In this document: positions 23,200 to 32,035 of the stretch, piece after piece
Layout: each line of letters starts with the position of its first letter
Numbering within the stretch: position 1 is the first letter of the stretch
NCBI GenBank assembly: GCA_023451375.1
Contig: JAEXZS010000080.1
Span: forward strand, 1-37,424
Source of the DNA: Pseudomonadota bacterium
Lineage (GTDB): Bacteria; Pseudomonadota; Alphaproteobacteria; Caulobacterales; Caulobacteraceae
Reading direction: 5' to 3'
DNA length: 37,424 bases
The notes under the pieces: model-generated
The model's database searches: none
What the model saw: only the letters and a program-made list of their open reading frames with translations
Told to the model about the DNA's origin: nothing
Program-made: the position numbers and the translations under genes

Positions 23200-24334
23200 T
23201 CGCCGCCTGCTTTCTCCGAACCTGCTCTACCTCACGCCGGACCTCACCGATCCCGCCGCGCGACGGCGGCGCGCCATGCTCGAGGCCGGGGGCGCGGATG
23301 TCTCCATTGCGGGCTTCGTGCGCGGCTCCGGCGCGCCACCCGATTGGGCGGCGGCCGTCCTCGGCCGCACCCGCGACGCCGCGCTTCTCCAGCGGGTAAT
23401 GGCGGTCCTCGGTCAGCTTGCGCGTCCGTGGCGCCTGCGCCGCCTCGCAAGCGGCCGGGATGCGGTGATCGCCCGCAATCTCGAAATGCTCGTCCTTGCC
23501 TGGATATCCCTTCTCCTGGCCGGGTCGCGGGCGCCGTTGACCTATGAAGTGCTCGACCTTCATCGGATGATGGTGGCTCCCGGTCCGGCAGGACGTATTC
23601 TGAGGGCGCTTGAGAACTTGCTGCTCCGCCGGGCGAATCTCCTGATCATAAGTTCGCCCGCGTTCGACCGCGTCTATTTCAGCCGCTGGAGCCCGCGCCG
23701 TCCGCCCCGACTCTTGGTCGAGAACAAGGTGCTGGTGCTCGAGGGGCCGGCCCCGTCACCCAGTCCGCCGCCCACAACGCCGCCCTGGCGGATCGGCTGG
23801 TTCGGCATGCTGCGGTGCCGACGGAGCCTCGACATCCTCGCCGATCTCGCGGCGCGGTCGGGCGGCGCGGTCGAGGTGGTCATCCGCGGACGGCCTTCGC
23901 CGGCCGTCTTCGGCGACAGGTTCGAAGCGTTGGTGGCCGACCGTCCGGGTCTTGTCTATGGCGGCCCCTATGTCGCCGAGGACCTGCCCGCGCTGTACGG
24001 CGCGGTGCACTTCGTGTGGGGCGTGGACTTCTTCGAGGCGGGTCTTAACTCCGCCTGGCTTCTACCCAACCGTCTCTATGAGGGCGAGGCCCACGGCCGT
24101 CCCCTCATCGCGGAGGCGGGCGTGGAGACCGGCCGATGGCTCGCCGCGCGAGGCGCCGGTGTGCTGTTCGCTTCGGTCGAGACTGAGCTCCTCTCCTTCT
24201 TCCAGGCTCTAACACCGGCGGACTATGAGGCACGGCTCGACGCGGTTACAAAAATTCCGCAAGCCGACCTCGTCGCCGACCGCGAAGATTGCGTCCGCCT
24301 GGTGCAGAGCCTCTCGGAGCCGCCCCGTGCCTGA
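23189..24334 (+). CDS. glycosyltransferase, GT4-like (ExoL-like)
   Basis: A 381-residue GT-B type protein starting MSADRRLLSPNLLYLTPDL. The N-terminal half contains an EVLDLHRMMV segment. The C-terminal half starts after a Pro-rich linker with WRIGWFGMLRCRRSLDIL and ends with a donor-site-like region (LPNRLYEGEAHGRPLIAEAG) that has the Glu and Gly-rich loop of GT4 enzymes. The overall layout resembles ExoL of succinoglycan synthesis. ATG 23189 lies inside the last codons of the nucleotidyltransferase gene (11-bp overlap), so translation is coupled. It may act on the exopolysaccharide repeat unit or, because of the operon, on the lasso-linked sugar. Confidence 0.75.
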   Translation: MSADRRLLSPNLLYLTPDLTDPAARRRRAMLEAGGADVSIAGFVRGSGAPPDWAAAVLGRTRDAALLQRVMAVLGQLARPWRLRRLASGRDAVIARNLEMLVLAWISLLLAGSRAPLTYEVLDLHRMMVAPGPAGRILRALENLLLRRANLLIISSPAFDRVYFSRWSPRRPPRLLVENKVLVLEGPAPSPSPPPTTPPWRIGWFGMLRCRRSLDILADLAARSGGAVEVVIRGRPSPAVFGDRFEALVADRPGLVYGGPYVAEDLPALYGAVHFVWGVDFFEAGLNSAWLLPNRLYEGEAHGRPLIAEAGVETGRWLAARGAGVLFASVETELLSFFQALTPADYEARLDAVTKIPQADLVADREDCVRLVQSLSEPPRA

Positions 24335-25310
24335 ACCTGTCCTGATCGTCATCCCATGCCTGAACGAGGCGGCGCATCTTGACCACCTAATCTCGAGCCT
24401 GCTCGCCGAGGCCATCTCCGACGACTGCGTCGTCGTCGCCGATGGAGGCAGCTCCGACGGAAGCGTTGAGATCGCGGAGCGATGGAGTGCGCGCGACGCC
24501 CGCGTCTGCCTGGTGCGCAACGCCGCACGCCTGCAGAGCGCGGGCGTCAACGCCGCCGTCTCAGCTCATGGGGCCGACAAAGCCTGGATCGTGCGGGTGG
24601 ATGCCCACGCGCACTATCCGGAGCGCTATGTCGCGCGGTTGTTGGCCGCTGCTAAGGCGACGGGCGCGGACTCCGTCGTCGTTCCGATGCGGACGGTGGG
24701 CGGAAGCTGCTTCCAAGAGGCCGCCGCAACGGCGCAAAACTCCGCCATCGGCGCGGGCGGCTCTGTCCACCGCGTCGGCGGCGCAAGCAGATGGATCGAT
24801 CACGGCCACCACGCACTGATGAGACGGGCGGTCTTCGAAGGCATCGGCGGCTACAACGCCGGCTTCAGCCACAACGAAGACGCGGAGTTCGATTTGCGGC
24901 TGGCGGCATGGGGCGGCCGCATCTGGTTCCAGGGGGACCTAGCCATCGACTATGTGCCGCGCCGCACGCCAGCCGCTCTTCTACGGCAGTATATGAATCA
25001 TGGCCGCGGCCGGGCGCGGACCGTCCGGCTCCACCGCACCCCGCTCAAGCTCCGTCAACTCGCTCCCGCCTCGGTCGCGCCCGCAGCCGTGGTCGGTGTG
25101 TTGGGAGCGGCGGGCGCCTTCCTCCATCCCGCAGCGTTGATCCTGACGACACCGACCGTCCTATGGCTCGCCGCCTGCCTCGTCGGCGGGGTCGCCGCCG
25201 CCATCGCGGCCCGCGCGTCGGCGTGCGGTTACGCCTCAGGCTTCGCCGCCATGATCATGCATTTCGGATGGTCGTGCGGCTTCCTTCGCGGGCTGGCGAC
25301 GCCCCACTGA
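24327..25310 (+). CDS. glycosyltransferase family 2 (ExoA-like)
   Basis: A 327-residue enzyme read from GTG 24327, which overlaps the previous stop by 8 bp. GT-A motifs: VLIVIPCLNEAAHLDHLI, CVVVADGGSSDGSVEIA, WIVRVDAHAHYP (the D-A-H metal site typical of ExoA-like proteins) and SHNEDAEFDLRL. At least two C-terminal transmembrane helices follow (ASVAPAAVVGVLGAAGAFL onward), as in ExoA, the second sugar transferase of succinoglycan assembly. The upstream frame to 24225 is antisense-like and ignored. Its 3' end overlaps the convergent gene by 56 bp. Confidence 0.85.
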   Translation: MPEPVLIVIPCLNEAAHLDHLISSLLAEAISDDCVVVADGGSSDGSVEIAERWSARDARVCLVRNAARLQSAGVNAAVSAHGADKAWIVRVDAHAHYPERYVARLLAAAKATGADSVVVPMRTVGGSCFQEAAATAQNSAIGAGGSVHRVGGASRWIDHGHHALMRRAVFEGIGGYNAGFSHNEDAEFDLRLAAWGGRIWFQGDLAIDYVPRRTPAALLRQYMNHGRGRARTVRLHRTPLKLRQLAPASVAPAAVVGVLGAAGAFLHPAALILTTPTVLWLAACLVGGVAAAIAARASACGYASGFAAMIMHFGWSCGFLRGLATPH

Positions 25311-26259
25311 AGCGCGCCGCAGCTCGGAGCCACGCCTGTTCGAACAGCTTTCCCGCCAGATGGAGAGCTGCGGGCGGATCATGGAAGGTCGCGGCCGCGG
25401 ACCGTAGATTCCGCGCCTTGACTGCGTCGATCAGGCGTCGCCACTGCAAGCGATCATCGATGCTGCGCCAGTGGCGCCGGATCGCGACACGCTCCGCCTC
25501 CGATAGGGTCCGAATTCCTGCGAGCGTTTGGGTGCAGTCGCGTAAGGCCTGAAGGTCTGCAATCGAATGCCGGGCGCTGAGCGAGTCCGCTCGGGTCAAG
25601 GCGAGATAGCCTTGCGGCGGACCAAGAGCGAGGGTAGCCCCATGGGCGAGCGCCTTGGCGTAGAGCAGGAAATCCTCACCCAAGCGCAGATCGTCCGCAT
25701 AGCTGATCCCGTGGCGCCGCAGGAAGGTCGTCGACATCAAGGGTTTGATGAAGCCGAGCTCCTCGCGGTGCCGTCCGCGACGGCTGACGTTCGCCTCGAT
25801 GAACGCCGCCAATCCGACCAGCCGCCAGCCCCCGGCGGTGGCGGTCCAGGGGCCGCCTTCCTCATCAAGATCAGCCACCTTCGTCACGCCGTCTGCAATC
25901 AGCTCGGCCCCCACCGGAGCTGCGAGCAGACGACCGATGCGCCCGGGCGAGAAGCGGTCGTCCGCGTCAAGGACGCATATCCAGGACGCGCCTGTTGCCG
26001 CCAAGGCGATGTTCCGCGCCGCAGAAGGGCCAGCGTTTGCCGGCTGTCGCAGCACGCGAAGGCGGCCGGAATCATCGTCGCATGCGGCCGCGCGCGTGAA
26101 GGTGTCGTCCGTGGAGGCGTCATCGATGACCCAAACCTCCGCCACCTCCGGCTCGCGCAGAGCGCTGCGGACCGCGGCGGCAACGGTCTCGGCCGCATTA
26201 TAGGCGGCGATGACAACGGCCACGTCGGCGGGAGGCGGCGCAGAGCGCGTGACGTTCAT
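25255..26259 (-). CDS. glycosyltransferase family 2 (ExoO-like)
   Basis: A 334-residue GT-A glycosyltransferase from ATG 26259, which overlaps the preceding polymerase stop (ATGA). Motifs: VAVVIAAYNAAETVAAAV, VWVIDDASTDDTF, GPSAARNIALAATGASW, the DxD site LDADDRFSP, GFIKPLMSTTFL and LRLGEDFLLYAKAL. It is paralogous to the gene at 15260-16216. It is probably a cytoplasmic-face enzyme adding one sugar of the repeat unit. It is the last gene of the minus-strand operon running from 31572. Confidence 0.87.
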   Translation of the reverse strand: MNVTRSAPPPADVAVVIAAYNAAETVAAAVRSALREPEVAEVWVIDDASTDDTFTRAAACDDDSGRLRVLRQPANAGPSAARNIALAATGASWICVLDADDRFSPGRIGRLLAAPVGAELIADGVTKVADLDEEGGPWTATAGGWRLVGLAAFIEANVSRRGRHREELGFIKPLMSTTFLRRHGISYADDLRLGEDFLLYAKALAHGATLALGPPQGYLALTRADSLSARHSIADLQALRDCTQTLAGIRTLSEAERVAIRRHWRSIDDRLQWRRLIDAVKARNLRSAAATFHDPPAALHLAGKLFEQAWLRAAARFSGASPAREGSRTTIRNA

Positions 26260-27587
26260 GCTACGGACCCCTCGGAGGCCCCCTGGACGGCAGCGTCCAG
26301 ACCGGGCCTCTCCGCTATAGCGAGCTGCAGGCCGAGGAGGAAACTCCAGTAGAAGGCGAGCGCCGGAATCTGGAGGCCGAAGTCCGTCAGACCGTGACCG
26401 AGCACCACGGCGTTGGCGAACAACAGCGGAAGGAGCAGCGGCGCCGTCGTCGCACGCAGTCCCAAGAATGCTCGCCACAGGACTAGGGCCACGGCGGCGA
26501 ACATGGGCAGGCTACCGGCCAAGCCGCCTTCCGCCAGCCACTGCAGCAGCCAGTTATGCGCGCTCTGCACGTTCCAGAGGCTGTCATAGTTGGCCGCCGT
26601 GAGACCCAGCTTCGTGATGTAGGTCGCCGAGCCCAGGCCGGCGCCGAAAGTCGGGGCGTCGGTGAAGGCGCGGGCGTACAGGGCGAATATCTCCGACCGG
26701 TCGCCTGCGTCCCCTCCAAGGGCGCCCATTCGGACGAGCACCTCCCGCCCAGCCTCGGCGACGAGGAGGGCCGTGGCCGCCGCCGCAGCCGCCGCGGGCC
26801 AAACCCATCGCCGGGATCCTAGCTGCCTCTGTCCCAGCATCCAGCTTGCGACAGCCAGGCCAGCCAAGGCCAGGAGGGTCACCGCGATTCCCGCGCGGGA
26901 CTGGGTGAGCATGAGCGCGAACAACTGCGTCGCGAAGGCGCCGCCGAGGGCCACGACGGAGACGGCCTCGCGCCCGCGGAGCGCTGGCGGGTGCCGCCGC
27001 GCCAGTAAGCGGCCGAGCGTTAGTACAGATCCCACCCCCAGCAGGGTCGCCGCCGTGTTCGGACTGAGGAATGGCGCGTCCAGGCGGCCGCCGCCGGTTA
27101 TCGCCAGCAGAAGCAGGGCCCACACCGCCCATCCCGTTGTAAGCGCAACGCAGACGGTCGACAGCCGGGCGGTGGCCCGCCGACCACCGCCAGCCAGAAC
27201 GCCACAGACAAAGGCGCATCCGATCGCTCCGAGCTTGGCCGCCTCCACCAAGGTCGCAGACGGGGCGATGGAAAGGGTCACCCCGCCGACGGGCGCGAAC
27301 AGTCCTTGTCGCTCCAGGTCCGGGAAGATGGGAAGAGCGGTGGCGATGGCGACCAAAAGGCTGAGGAGGAGGCCGGCCGCCGGCCAGGCGAGACGCCGCA
27401 TCGGGATGGGACTGGCCGCGGCGCCCCAGGCGAGCGCGGCGACGACACTGAGAGCGACGCAAAGGGCGAGCGCCTCCGGGGCGCTCACGGCGCCGCCAAA
27501 CAGCATGCCGGCGAAAAGGAGGGCGAGCGCCGCCCGACCCGTCCACAGCGCCGGCCTTGGCGAGCGCGTTCTCCCCGACGGCCTCAT
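26256..27587 (-). CDS. second O-antigen ligase / Wzy-type polymerase
   Basis: A 443-residue protein with about ten hydrophobic helices and the Wzy_C region (LTQSRAGIAVTLLALAG, then GAGLGSATYITKLG and SAHNWLLQWLAEGGLAG). The H-N-x-x-L-x-x-x-x-E-x-G segment is the O-antigen ligase family signature. The start overlaps the kinase stop (ATGA). With the protein at 13891-15207 there are two polymerase/ligase candidates: one may polymerise and one ligate or serve a second product. It has low apparent similarity to the other. Confidence 0.87.
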   Translation of the reverse strand: MRPSGRTRSPRPALWTGRAALALLFAGMLFGGAVSAPEALALCVALSVVAALAWGAAASPIPMRRLAWPAAGLLLSLLVAIATALPIFPDLERQGLFAPVGGVTLSIAPSATLVEAAKLGAIGCAFVCGVLAGGGRRATARLSTVCVALTTGWAVWALLLLAITGGGRLDAPFLSPNTAATLLGVGSVLTLGRLLARRHPPALRGREAVSVVALGGAFATQLFALMLTQSRAGIAVTLLALAGLAVASWMLGQRQLGSRRWVWPAAAAAAATALLVAEAGREVLVRMGALGGDAGDRSEIFALYARAFTDAPTFGAGLGSATYITKLGLTAANYDSLWNVQSAHNWLLQWLAEGGLAGSLPMFAAVALVLWRAFLGLRATTAPLLLPLLFANAVVLGHGLTDFGLQIPALAFYWSFLLGLQLAIAERPGLDAAVQGASEGSVA

Positions 27588-29797
27588 CCGTGCGTGTAGT
27601 ATGCCTTGTAGGCGCCGTAGTAGTAACCTGGGTCGCCGTAGCCGTATCGCGCCTGCTCCTGCATATCCACCTGCGTCAACACCGCCCCCGCGACCGTCGC
27701 GTTGGATTGTTCGAGCGACCGCAAAGCGGCTTCTGCGGCCTTAGCGGGTGTCTTGCGCCAGCGGGTCAGGAACATGACGGCATCAGCTTGGCTGGCTAGG
27801 ACCCGGGTTTCGGCGACAGCAAGGACAGGGGCGGTGTCGAGAATGACCATGTCGAACCCATCGCGCAGTTCTTTCAGCAAGGCCGCCATCTCGGGCGTGT
27901 TGAACACCTCCCGCGGCGTGAACTCACGTTTCGCTGTAGGGAGGACCCACGCGCCGGAGGCCTCGCCCTTGAGAAGGGTCTGGGCCAGCGGCGCACTGCC
28001 TTCCAGCACATCGAGCAGCCCGCGGTCGGCCTCCACGCCAAGTAACCGGCTGACGTTACGCCGCCGGATATCGCAGTCGACGATCACCACTTTTAGGCCC
28101 GCCTGCGCCGCGGAAATGGCGAGGCAGACCGCAGTCGTGGTCTTGCCTTCGCCCGGAAGGGCAGAGGTCACCACCACCACCTTGGCCGCGCCGCCGAGCT
28201 TGGCGTACATGATGGAGGTCCGTAGCGTTCTAAACGCCTCCGCGAAGGCCGAGAGCGGTCGATTGATCAGATAGTCAGTCGGCGCCATGCGCCGGTCTTT
28301 GCGATCTGCCACAGACATCATGAGGGGCACGGTGCCCAGGATCGGCAGGCCCAGCCGCTGCTCGACGTCGTCGCTTGTAATTAGGCCATCGTCCATCAGC
28401 TCCACCAGCACGACTGCGGCGAGCCCGCAGCCGATCGCGAGAATGAAGCCCAGGACGAGGTTGACGGGAACGTTCGGAGAACTGGGCGCGCCGGGTGCAC
28501 GCGCTGCGGAAAGCAGTCGGCTGTCGGCTGTTTCGTTGCCGGCCTGGTTAGTCGTCTCCTGATACCGTTCGAGGAGGCCCTCGTAGAGGGTGCGGACGCT
28601 CTCTGCGTTCCGCTCAAGTTCATTCAGCCGCACGCTCGCGGCATTGTTGCCAGCCAGAGCGCCACGCGTTCGGCCGAGGGTCGCTCGCAGAGAGGCGGTC
28701 CGGTCCCGGGCGACCTGCACCCTCGCCTCCAGATTAGAGATGACGCGCTGGATCTCCGCTTCAATCTGGCCGTCGATCGCCGCCAGCTCCTGCCGCGCTC
28801 GAAGCAGAGCCGGCCACTCGGGGCCGTAGCGGGCCTGGAGGTCCGCCACCCGTGCAGCAACCTGGGCGCGTTGGCTACGAAGTTGGCCGACGACCGACGA
28901 CTGCAGCGCCTCTCCGACATCCCCGCCGGTGGAGCCCCGCGCGAGCTGGCTGCGGGCGGCCCGAAGACGGGCCTCTTCGACCGCCTGATCGGCTTGAGCG
29001 GTCGCGAGCTGCTGATTGTAGGTCGAGACCTCCTGCTCCGTGAGGGTGGCGCCGGAGGAGGTCAGCAGATTGTTCGCCGACCGGTAGCGCTCAACCTCAG
29101 CTTCGGCCTGCTGCACTTCGCCCCGAAGTTCGTTGAGCCGCTGCTCGAGGAAGACGTTCGCCTGCTGATTGGCGCCGCCTTTGTCGGATATTTGGTTCGC
29201 GATGTACTGTTCGGCGAAGGCGTTGGCGATCCGAGCAGCCTTTTCTGGGTTCAGCGAGGTGAAGTTGATCCCAATGATATAGGTGAGGCCCATCCGCTGC
29301 GCGTTCAGTCCGCCGCGCAACGCTGAGGCGGCCCGTTCGCGGCCGAGGCGCACCTCCTCCGGCGTCGATGGAGGCGTTGGCCGCGGCAGCGACCGGCCCT
29401 GGAGGCGCGCCAACATCGCCGCCACGCCGCCGGGCTCGCGCAGCGCCCAGTTGAACTCCGGGTCGTTCTCCAGGCGGAGGCGTTCGGCGACCTGGCGGGC
29501 GAGATCACGGGAGTGGAGCACCTCCACCTCAGAGTCGATGACCCCGGTCTCCGCAGGTAGGTTGGAGAGCACCTGTTGGCTGTCGAGCACCTGCGACTGG
29601 CGGACGTTCAGCATCACCTGGGCCTGGGCTGTATAGCGCGGCGTCGCCCGCGCGGTGACCAGAAGCGCCGCGAGGAAAATCACCAGAGCCACGGCGCCGA
29701 ATAACCGCATCCGCCGCCGGAAGGTGTTGATCAGGGTCCGCAAGCTGAACGCTTCGGCGCTCGGGGACGGGGTGGGCTGAACGCCGGAATCGGTCAT
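27584..29797 (-). CDS. Wzc-type polysaccharide co-polymerase / tyrosine autokinase
   Basis: A 737-residue inner-membrane protein. It has an N-terminal Wzz domain with a transmembrane helix (LFGAVALVIFLAALLVTARA), long coiled-coil periplasmic helices (about residues 185-400, rich in Glu, Gln and Ala), and a second helix (VNLVLGFILAIGCGLAAVVL). The BY-kinase domain has Walker A LPGEGKTTT (about 541-550), Walker A' VVIVDCDIRR and Walker B VILDTAPV. The C-terminus carries the tyrosine cluster YGYGDPGYYYGAYKAYY, the autophosphorylation tail. It controls chain length and export together with the Wza-like protein. It is co-operonic with the outer-membrane barrel and the polymerase. Confidence 0.95.
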   Translation of the reverse strand: MTDSGVQPTPSPSAEAFSLRTLINTFRRRMRLFGAVALVIFLAALLVTARATPRYTAQAQVMLNVRQSQVLDSQQVLSNLPAETGVIDSEVEVLHSRDLARQVAERLRLENDPEFNWALREPGGVAAMLARLQGRSLPRPTPPSTPEEVRLGRERAASALRGGLNAQRMGLTYIIGINFTSLNPEKAARIANAFAEQYIANQISDKGGANQQANVFLEQRLNELRGEVQQAEAEVERYRSANNLLTSSGATLTEQEVSTYNQQLATAQADQAVEEARLRAARSQLARGSTGGDVGEALQSSVVGQLRSQRAQVAARVADLQARYGPEWPALLRARQELAAIDGQIEAEIQRVISNLEARVQVARDRTASLRATLGRTRGALAGNNAASVRLNELERNAESVRTLYEGLLERYQETTNQAGNETADSRLLSAARAPGAPSSPNVPVNLVLGFILAIGCGLAAVVLVELMDDGLITSDDVEQRLGLPILGTVPLMMSVADRKDRRMAPTDYLINRPLSAFAEAFRTLRTSIMYAKLGGAAKVVVVTSALPGEGKTTTAVCLAISAAQAGLKVVIVDCDIRRRNVSRLLGVEADRGLLDVLEGSAPLAQTLLKGEASGAWVLPTAKREFTPREVFNTPEMAALLKELRDGFDMVILDTAPVLAVAETRVLASQADAVMFLTRWRKTPAKAAEAALRSLEQSNATVAGAVLTQVDMQEQARYGYGDPGYYYGAYKAYYTHG

Positions 29798-29823
29798 GGG
29801 GAGGCCTGGCTGGTCCGCGACGC

Positions 29824-31101
29824 TTAGTACTGGAGCACGAGTGAGACGATCAAGCGATGGGCGTCATAGTCGCCGATCGCTTCGGCTCCGGAAGAGTTTC
29901 GCGTCTCATAGGCGTAGCTGCCGGTCACGCCCACGGAACGGTTCAGCAGATAGGTCGCCCGCAATCCAGCGTAATAGGTGTCGTTGTCACGATCGATGGT
30001 GTCGAACTCTTCCGCGATCAGGCCGAGCCGCCCTTCCACGATGACGTTGCGACGGAACTCATAGTCGGCCGTCGCCTCATAGCGGGAGGTGAGGATGCCG
30101 GCGGAGCCAATGATGCCCGAATCCGTCACGGACCTGTTGGCGTTCAAGCCGAGGGTGATCAGTTGGGTGAGGAAATATTCCAGCCGGGCTCGGCCGCTGA
30201 AGCCGCTGAGCTCACCATAGAGCGGATTATCGTATGACTGAGAGATGTAGCCCACCCCGACATCGCCGCGGACAAGTTCCGTCAATTCGAAATTGGCGCC
30301 GGTCAGGAAGTTCAGGCCGTCGGAATCCCGAAGCGGCGTCAGAGCATCCCCGATTTCAAAGCGCCGCCGGTTGCCTTCCACCTGGACGAACACGGCGGTG
30401 GCCGGGCTCAGCGCGTAGTCTGCGCGGAGGGTGGCGGTGGTGGTGGTCTGGTCGCGCGTGTCCTGAGGAACGATGACACCGGAAACGGTGACCCCGTCCT
30501 CATAGTCATAGGTCTCGAGCCCGGCGGTGCCCACGAACCGCAGCCGGTTGAAGGTCCACGTAGTTCCGGCGGTAGCGCCGAACCGATCATACTCGATCGG
30601 TTCAGCGATGGAGGTGGGCGTGTTGGACGCAGTCCGGGACTCGACTTCTCGGGCGTAGCTGACGTCCCCTCGGATGTTCCGGCCGCGCTGGATGTCATAG
30701 CGTCCCGCACCCCCGATCGACCAGGTATCGGTATTCTCGGAACTGTTGTCGACGTACCGAATGACACGGCCCCGCGCAAAGGCCGTAATGGAGTGACGGG
30801 CCCAATCGCTCTCGACCTCCGCCTCGGGCGCGACTGTCCAGACGGTGTCGGAAATCTCGTTGGCCTCCGAGGCGAGCACGTTGCTGTCGTAGCCGACGTC
30901 GGCTTGCACCTTGGGATAGACGAGCCAACTACCGAACCGGGAGCCCAAAGCCTCGTACTCCGGGTGCGGCCGGTCCTTCACGGCCACACCGCGGTCCCGG
31001 GCGAACAGATCGACCGCCTGCGCCGCGGCCGGCTGGCTCGCAGCAAGCGCGGCAAAGGCGGTTCCTGCGCCGACAAACAGCGCGGGGTTCCTAGACTTCA
31101 T
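29824..31101 (-). CDS. outer-membrane beta-barrel protein (BBP2-like)
   Basis: A 425-residue protein with a signal peptide (cleavage after about PAAAQA) and a long series of alternating amphipathic strands ending in the aromatic C-terminal LVLQY, the signal for outer-membrane insertion. Strand pairs such as FRRNVIVEGRLGLIAEEF and SVGVTGSYAYETRN repeat through the protein. Barrels of this type are encoded next to Wzc/Wza genes in sphingomonad and Caulobacter exopolysaccharide loci and may help secretion. It lies 26 bp upstream of the Wzc gene. Confidence 0.85.
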   Translation of the reverse strand: MKSRNPALFVGAGTAFAALAASQPAAAQAVDLFARDRGVAVKDRPHPEYEALGSRFGSWLVYPKVQADVGYDSNVLASEANEISDTVWTVAPEAEVESDWARHSITAFARGRVIRYVDNSSENTDTWSIGGAGRYDIQRGRNIRGDVSYAREVESRTASNTPTSIAEPIEYDRFGATAGTTWTFNRLRFVGTAGLETYDYEDGVTVSGVIVPQDTRDQTTTTATLRADYALSPATAVFVQVEGNRRRFEIGDALTPLRDSDGLNFLTGANFELTELVRGDVGVGYISQSYDNPLYGELSGFSGRARLEYFLTQLITLGLNANRSVTDSGIIGSAGILTSRYEATADYEFRRNVIVEGRLGLIAEEFDTIDRDNDTYYAGLRATYLLNRSVGVTGSYAYETRNSSGAEAIGDYDAHRLIVSLVLQY

Positions 31102-31128
31102 ACTCGCATCCCCTCTTTTCGTGCGTCA

Positions 31129-31572
31129 TCAGCCGCCGACCGTCGCTCGGTAATCGGCGCTCCCGCCTCCTGGAAACTGCGGGGGCTGGCTGATAGGCGC
31201 TCCGCCGTCGCCCCCGATCGCTGCCGGCCCGCCGGCCGCCCCCTCGATGGCCGCGGCGACATTGGCGAGCCCTGCACATCCCCAACGGTTCCACTGATCG
31301 TTCTCGAAGACGCAGCCCTCCTCGGCGATCGCCAGGCGCACGGCCCCGAGCGCGAGGGGCGGAGCAACCCCGGCCGTCACGATGATATCGGCAACCGTTG
31401 CGACGACCCCCGCCTCCGCAAGATCGGTCGCCGCCTGCGGCCGCAATCTAGCGACAGCTCCCCGGATCTCCCCGGCAAGGCTTCGAGCCCCGGGGTCCTG
31501 AGCCGCCGCGTGAAGCGGAAAACCCAGAGCCGCCGCCGCCACGACGGCCGCAAAGCGCCATTCAATCAGCAT
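31129..31572 (-). CDS. hypothetical secreted protein
   Basis: A 147-residue protein with a signal peptide (FAAVVAAAALGFPLHAAAQ). The mature part is helical and Ala-rich with two cysteines (EEGCVFENDQWNRWGCAGL), perhaps a disulfide, and ends in a Gly/Pro-rich tail. I do not recognise the family. It is the first gene of the minus-strand export operon, 27 bp upstream of the outer-membrane barrel, so a role in exopolysaccharide export or regulation is likely but unproven. Confidence 0.6.
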   Translation of the reverse strand: MLIEWRFAAVVAAAALGFPLHAAAQDPGARSLAGEIRGAVARLRPQAATDLAEAGVVATVADIIVTAGVAPPLALGAVRLAIAEEGCVFENDQWNRWGCAGLANVAAAIEGAAGGPAAIGGDGGAPISQPPQFPGGGSADYRATVGG

Positions 31573-31738
31573 TGACCCACCTCCCAGCTCTGATGGTTAA
31601 GGCGATACACGGCTCGGGCGAAAAACCCAACAACATCGGTATCACGCCTCTAGACAAATCGCGCATCGTCGCGTGAACTAGGCGCAGCCCGCCAGTGCCG
31701 CGTCCACGGGTTTCCCCTCCCAACCGAATTCGAGCCCC

Positions 31739-32035
31739 ATGACGCTAGACGAGTTCGCCCGCCGCTGGCTGACCGATCCTCACCGGTCCCTGCCGGCGTC
31801 GGTCCGTGCCCTTCACGAAGACGATGCGCGCCGGACCGTTCTGACGGAGGCCGCCTTGGCGACTTTCCGGGAGCGGCCGCCGCACCCCCCGCGCGGTCCG
31901 CGCATCGGGCGCCGCCTCGTCCGCTGGAGCCTCGCCGCCGCCGCCGCATCCCTGCTGTTCGCAGCCGGCGCGGTGGTCATCCTAAAGCTCGGTCCCTATG
32001 TTCAGGACTATGCGACCCTTTATCTGGTGGAATGA
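31739..32035 (+). CDS. hypothetical single-span membrane protein
   Basis: A 98-residue protein with a soluble N-terminal half (MTLDEFARRWLTDPHRSL) and one C-terminal transmembrane helix (SLAAAAASLLFAAGAVVIL) before a short tail. No family is recognised. It is divergent from the secreted protein gene and overlaps the convergent gene at its 3' end by 16 bp. The clean topology supports a real gene. Confidence 0.55.
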   Translation: MTLDEFARRWLTDPHRSLPASVRALHEDDARRTVLTEAALATFRERPPHPPRGPRIGRRLVRWSLAAAAASLLFAAGAVVILKLGPYVQDYATLYLVE

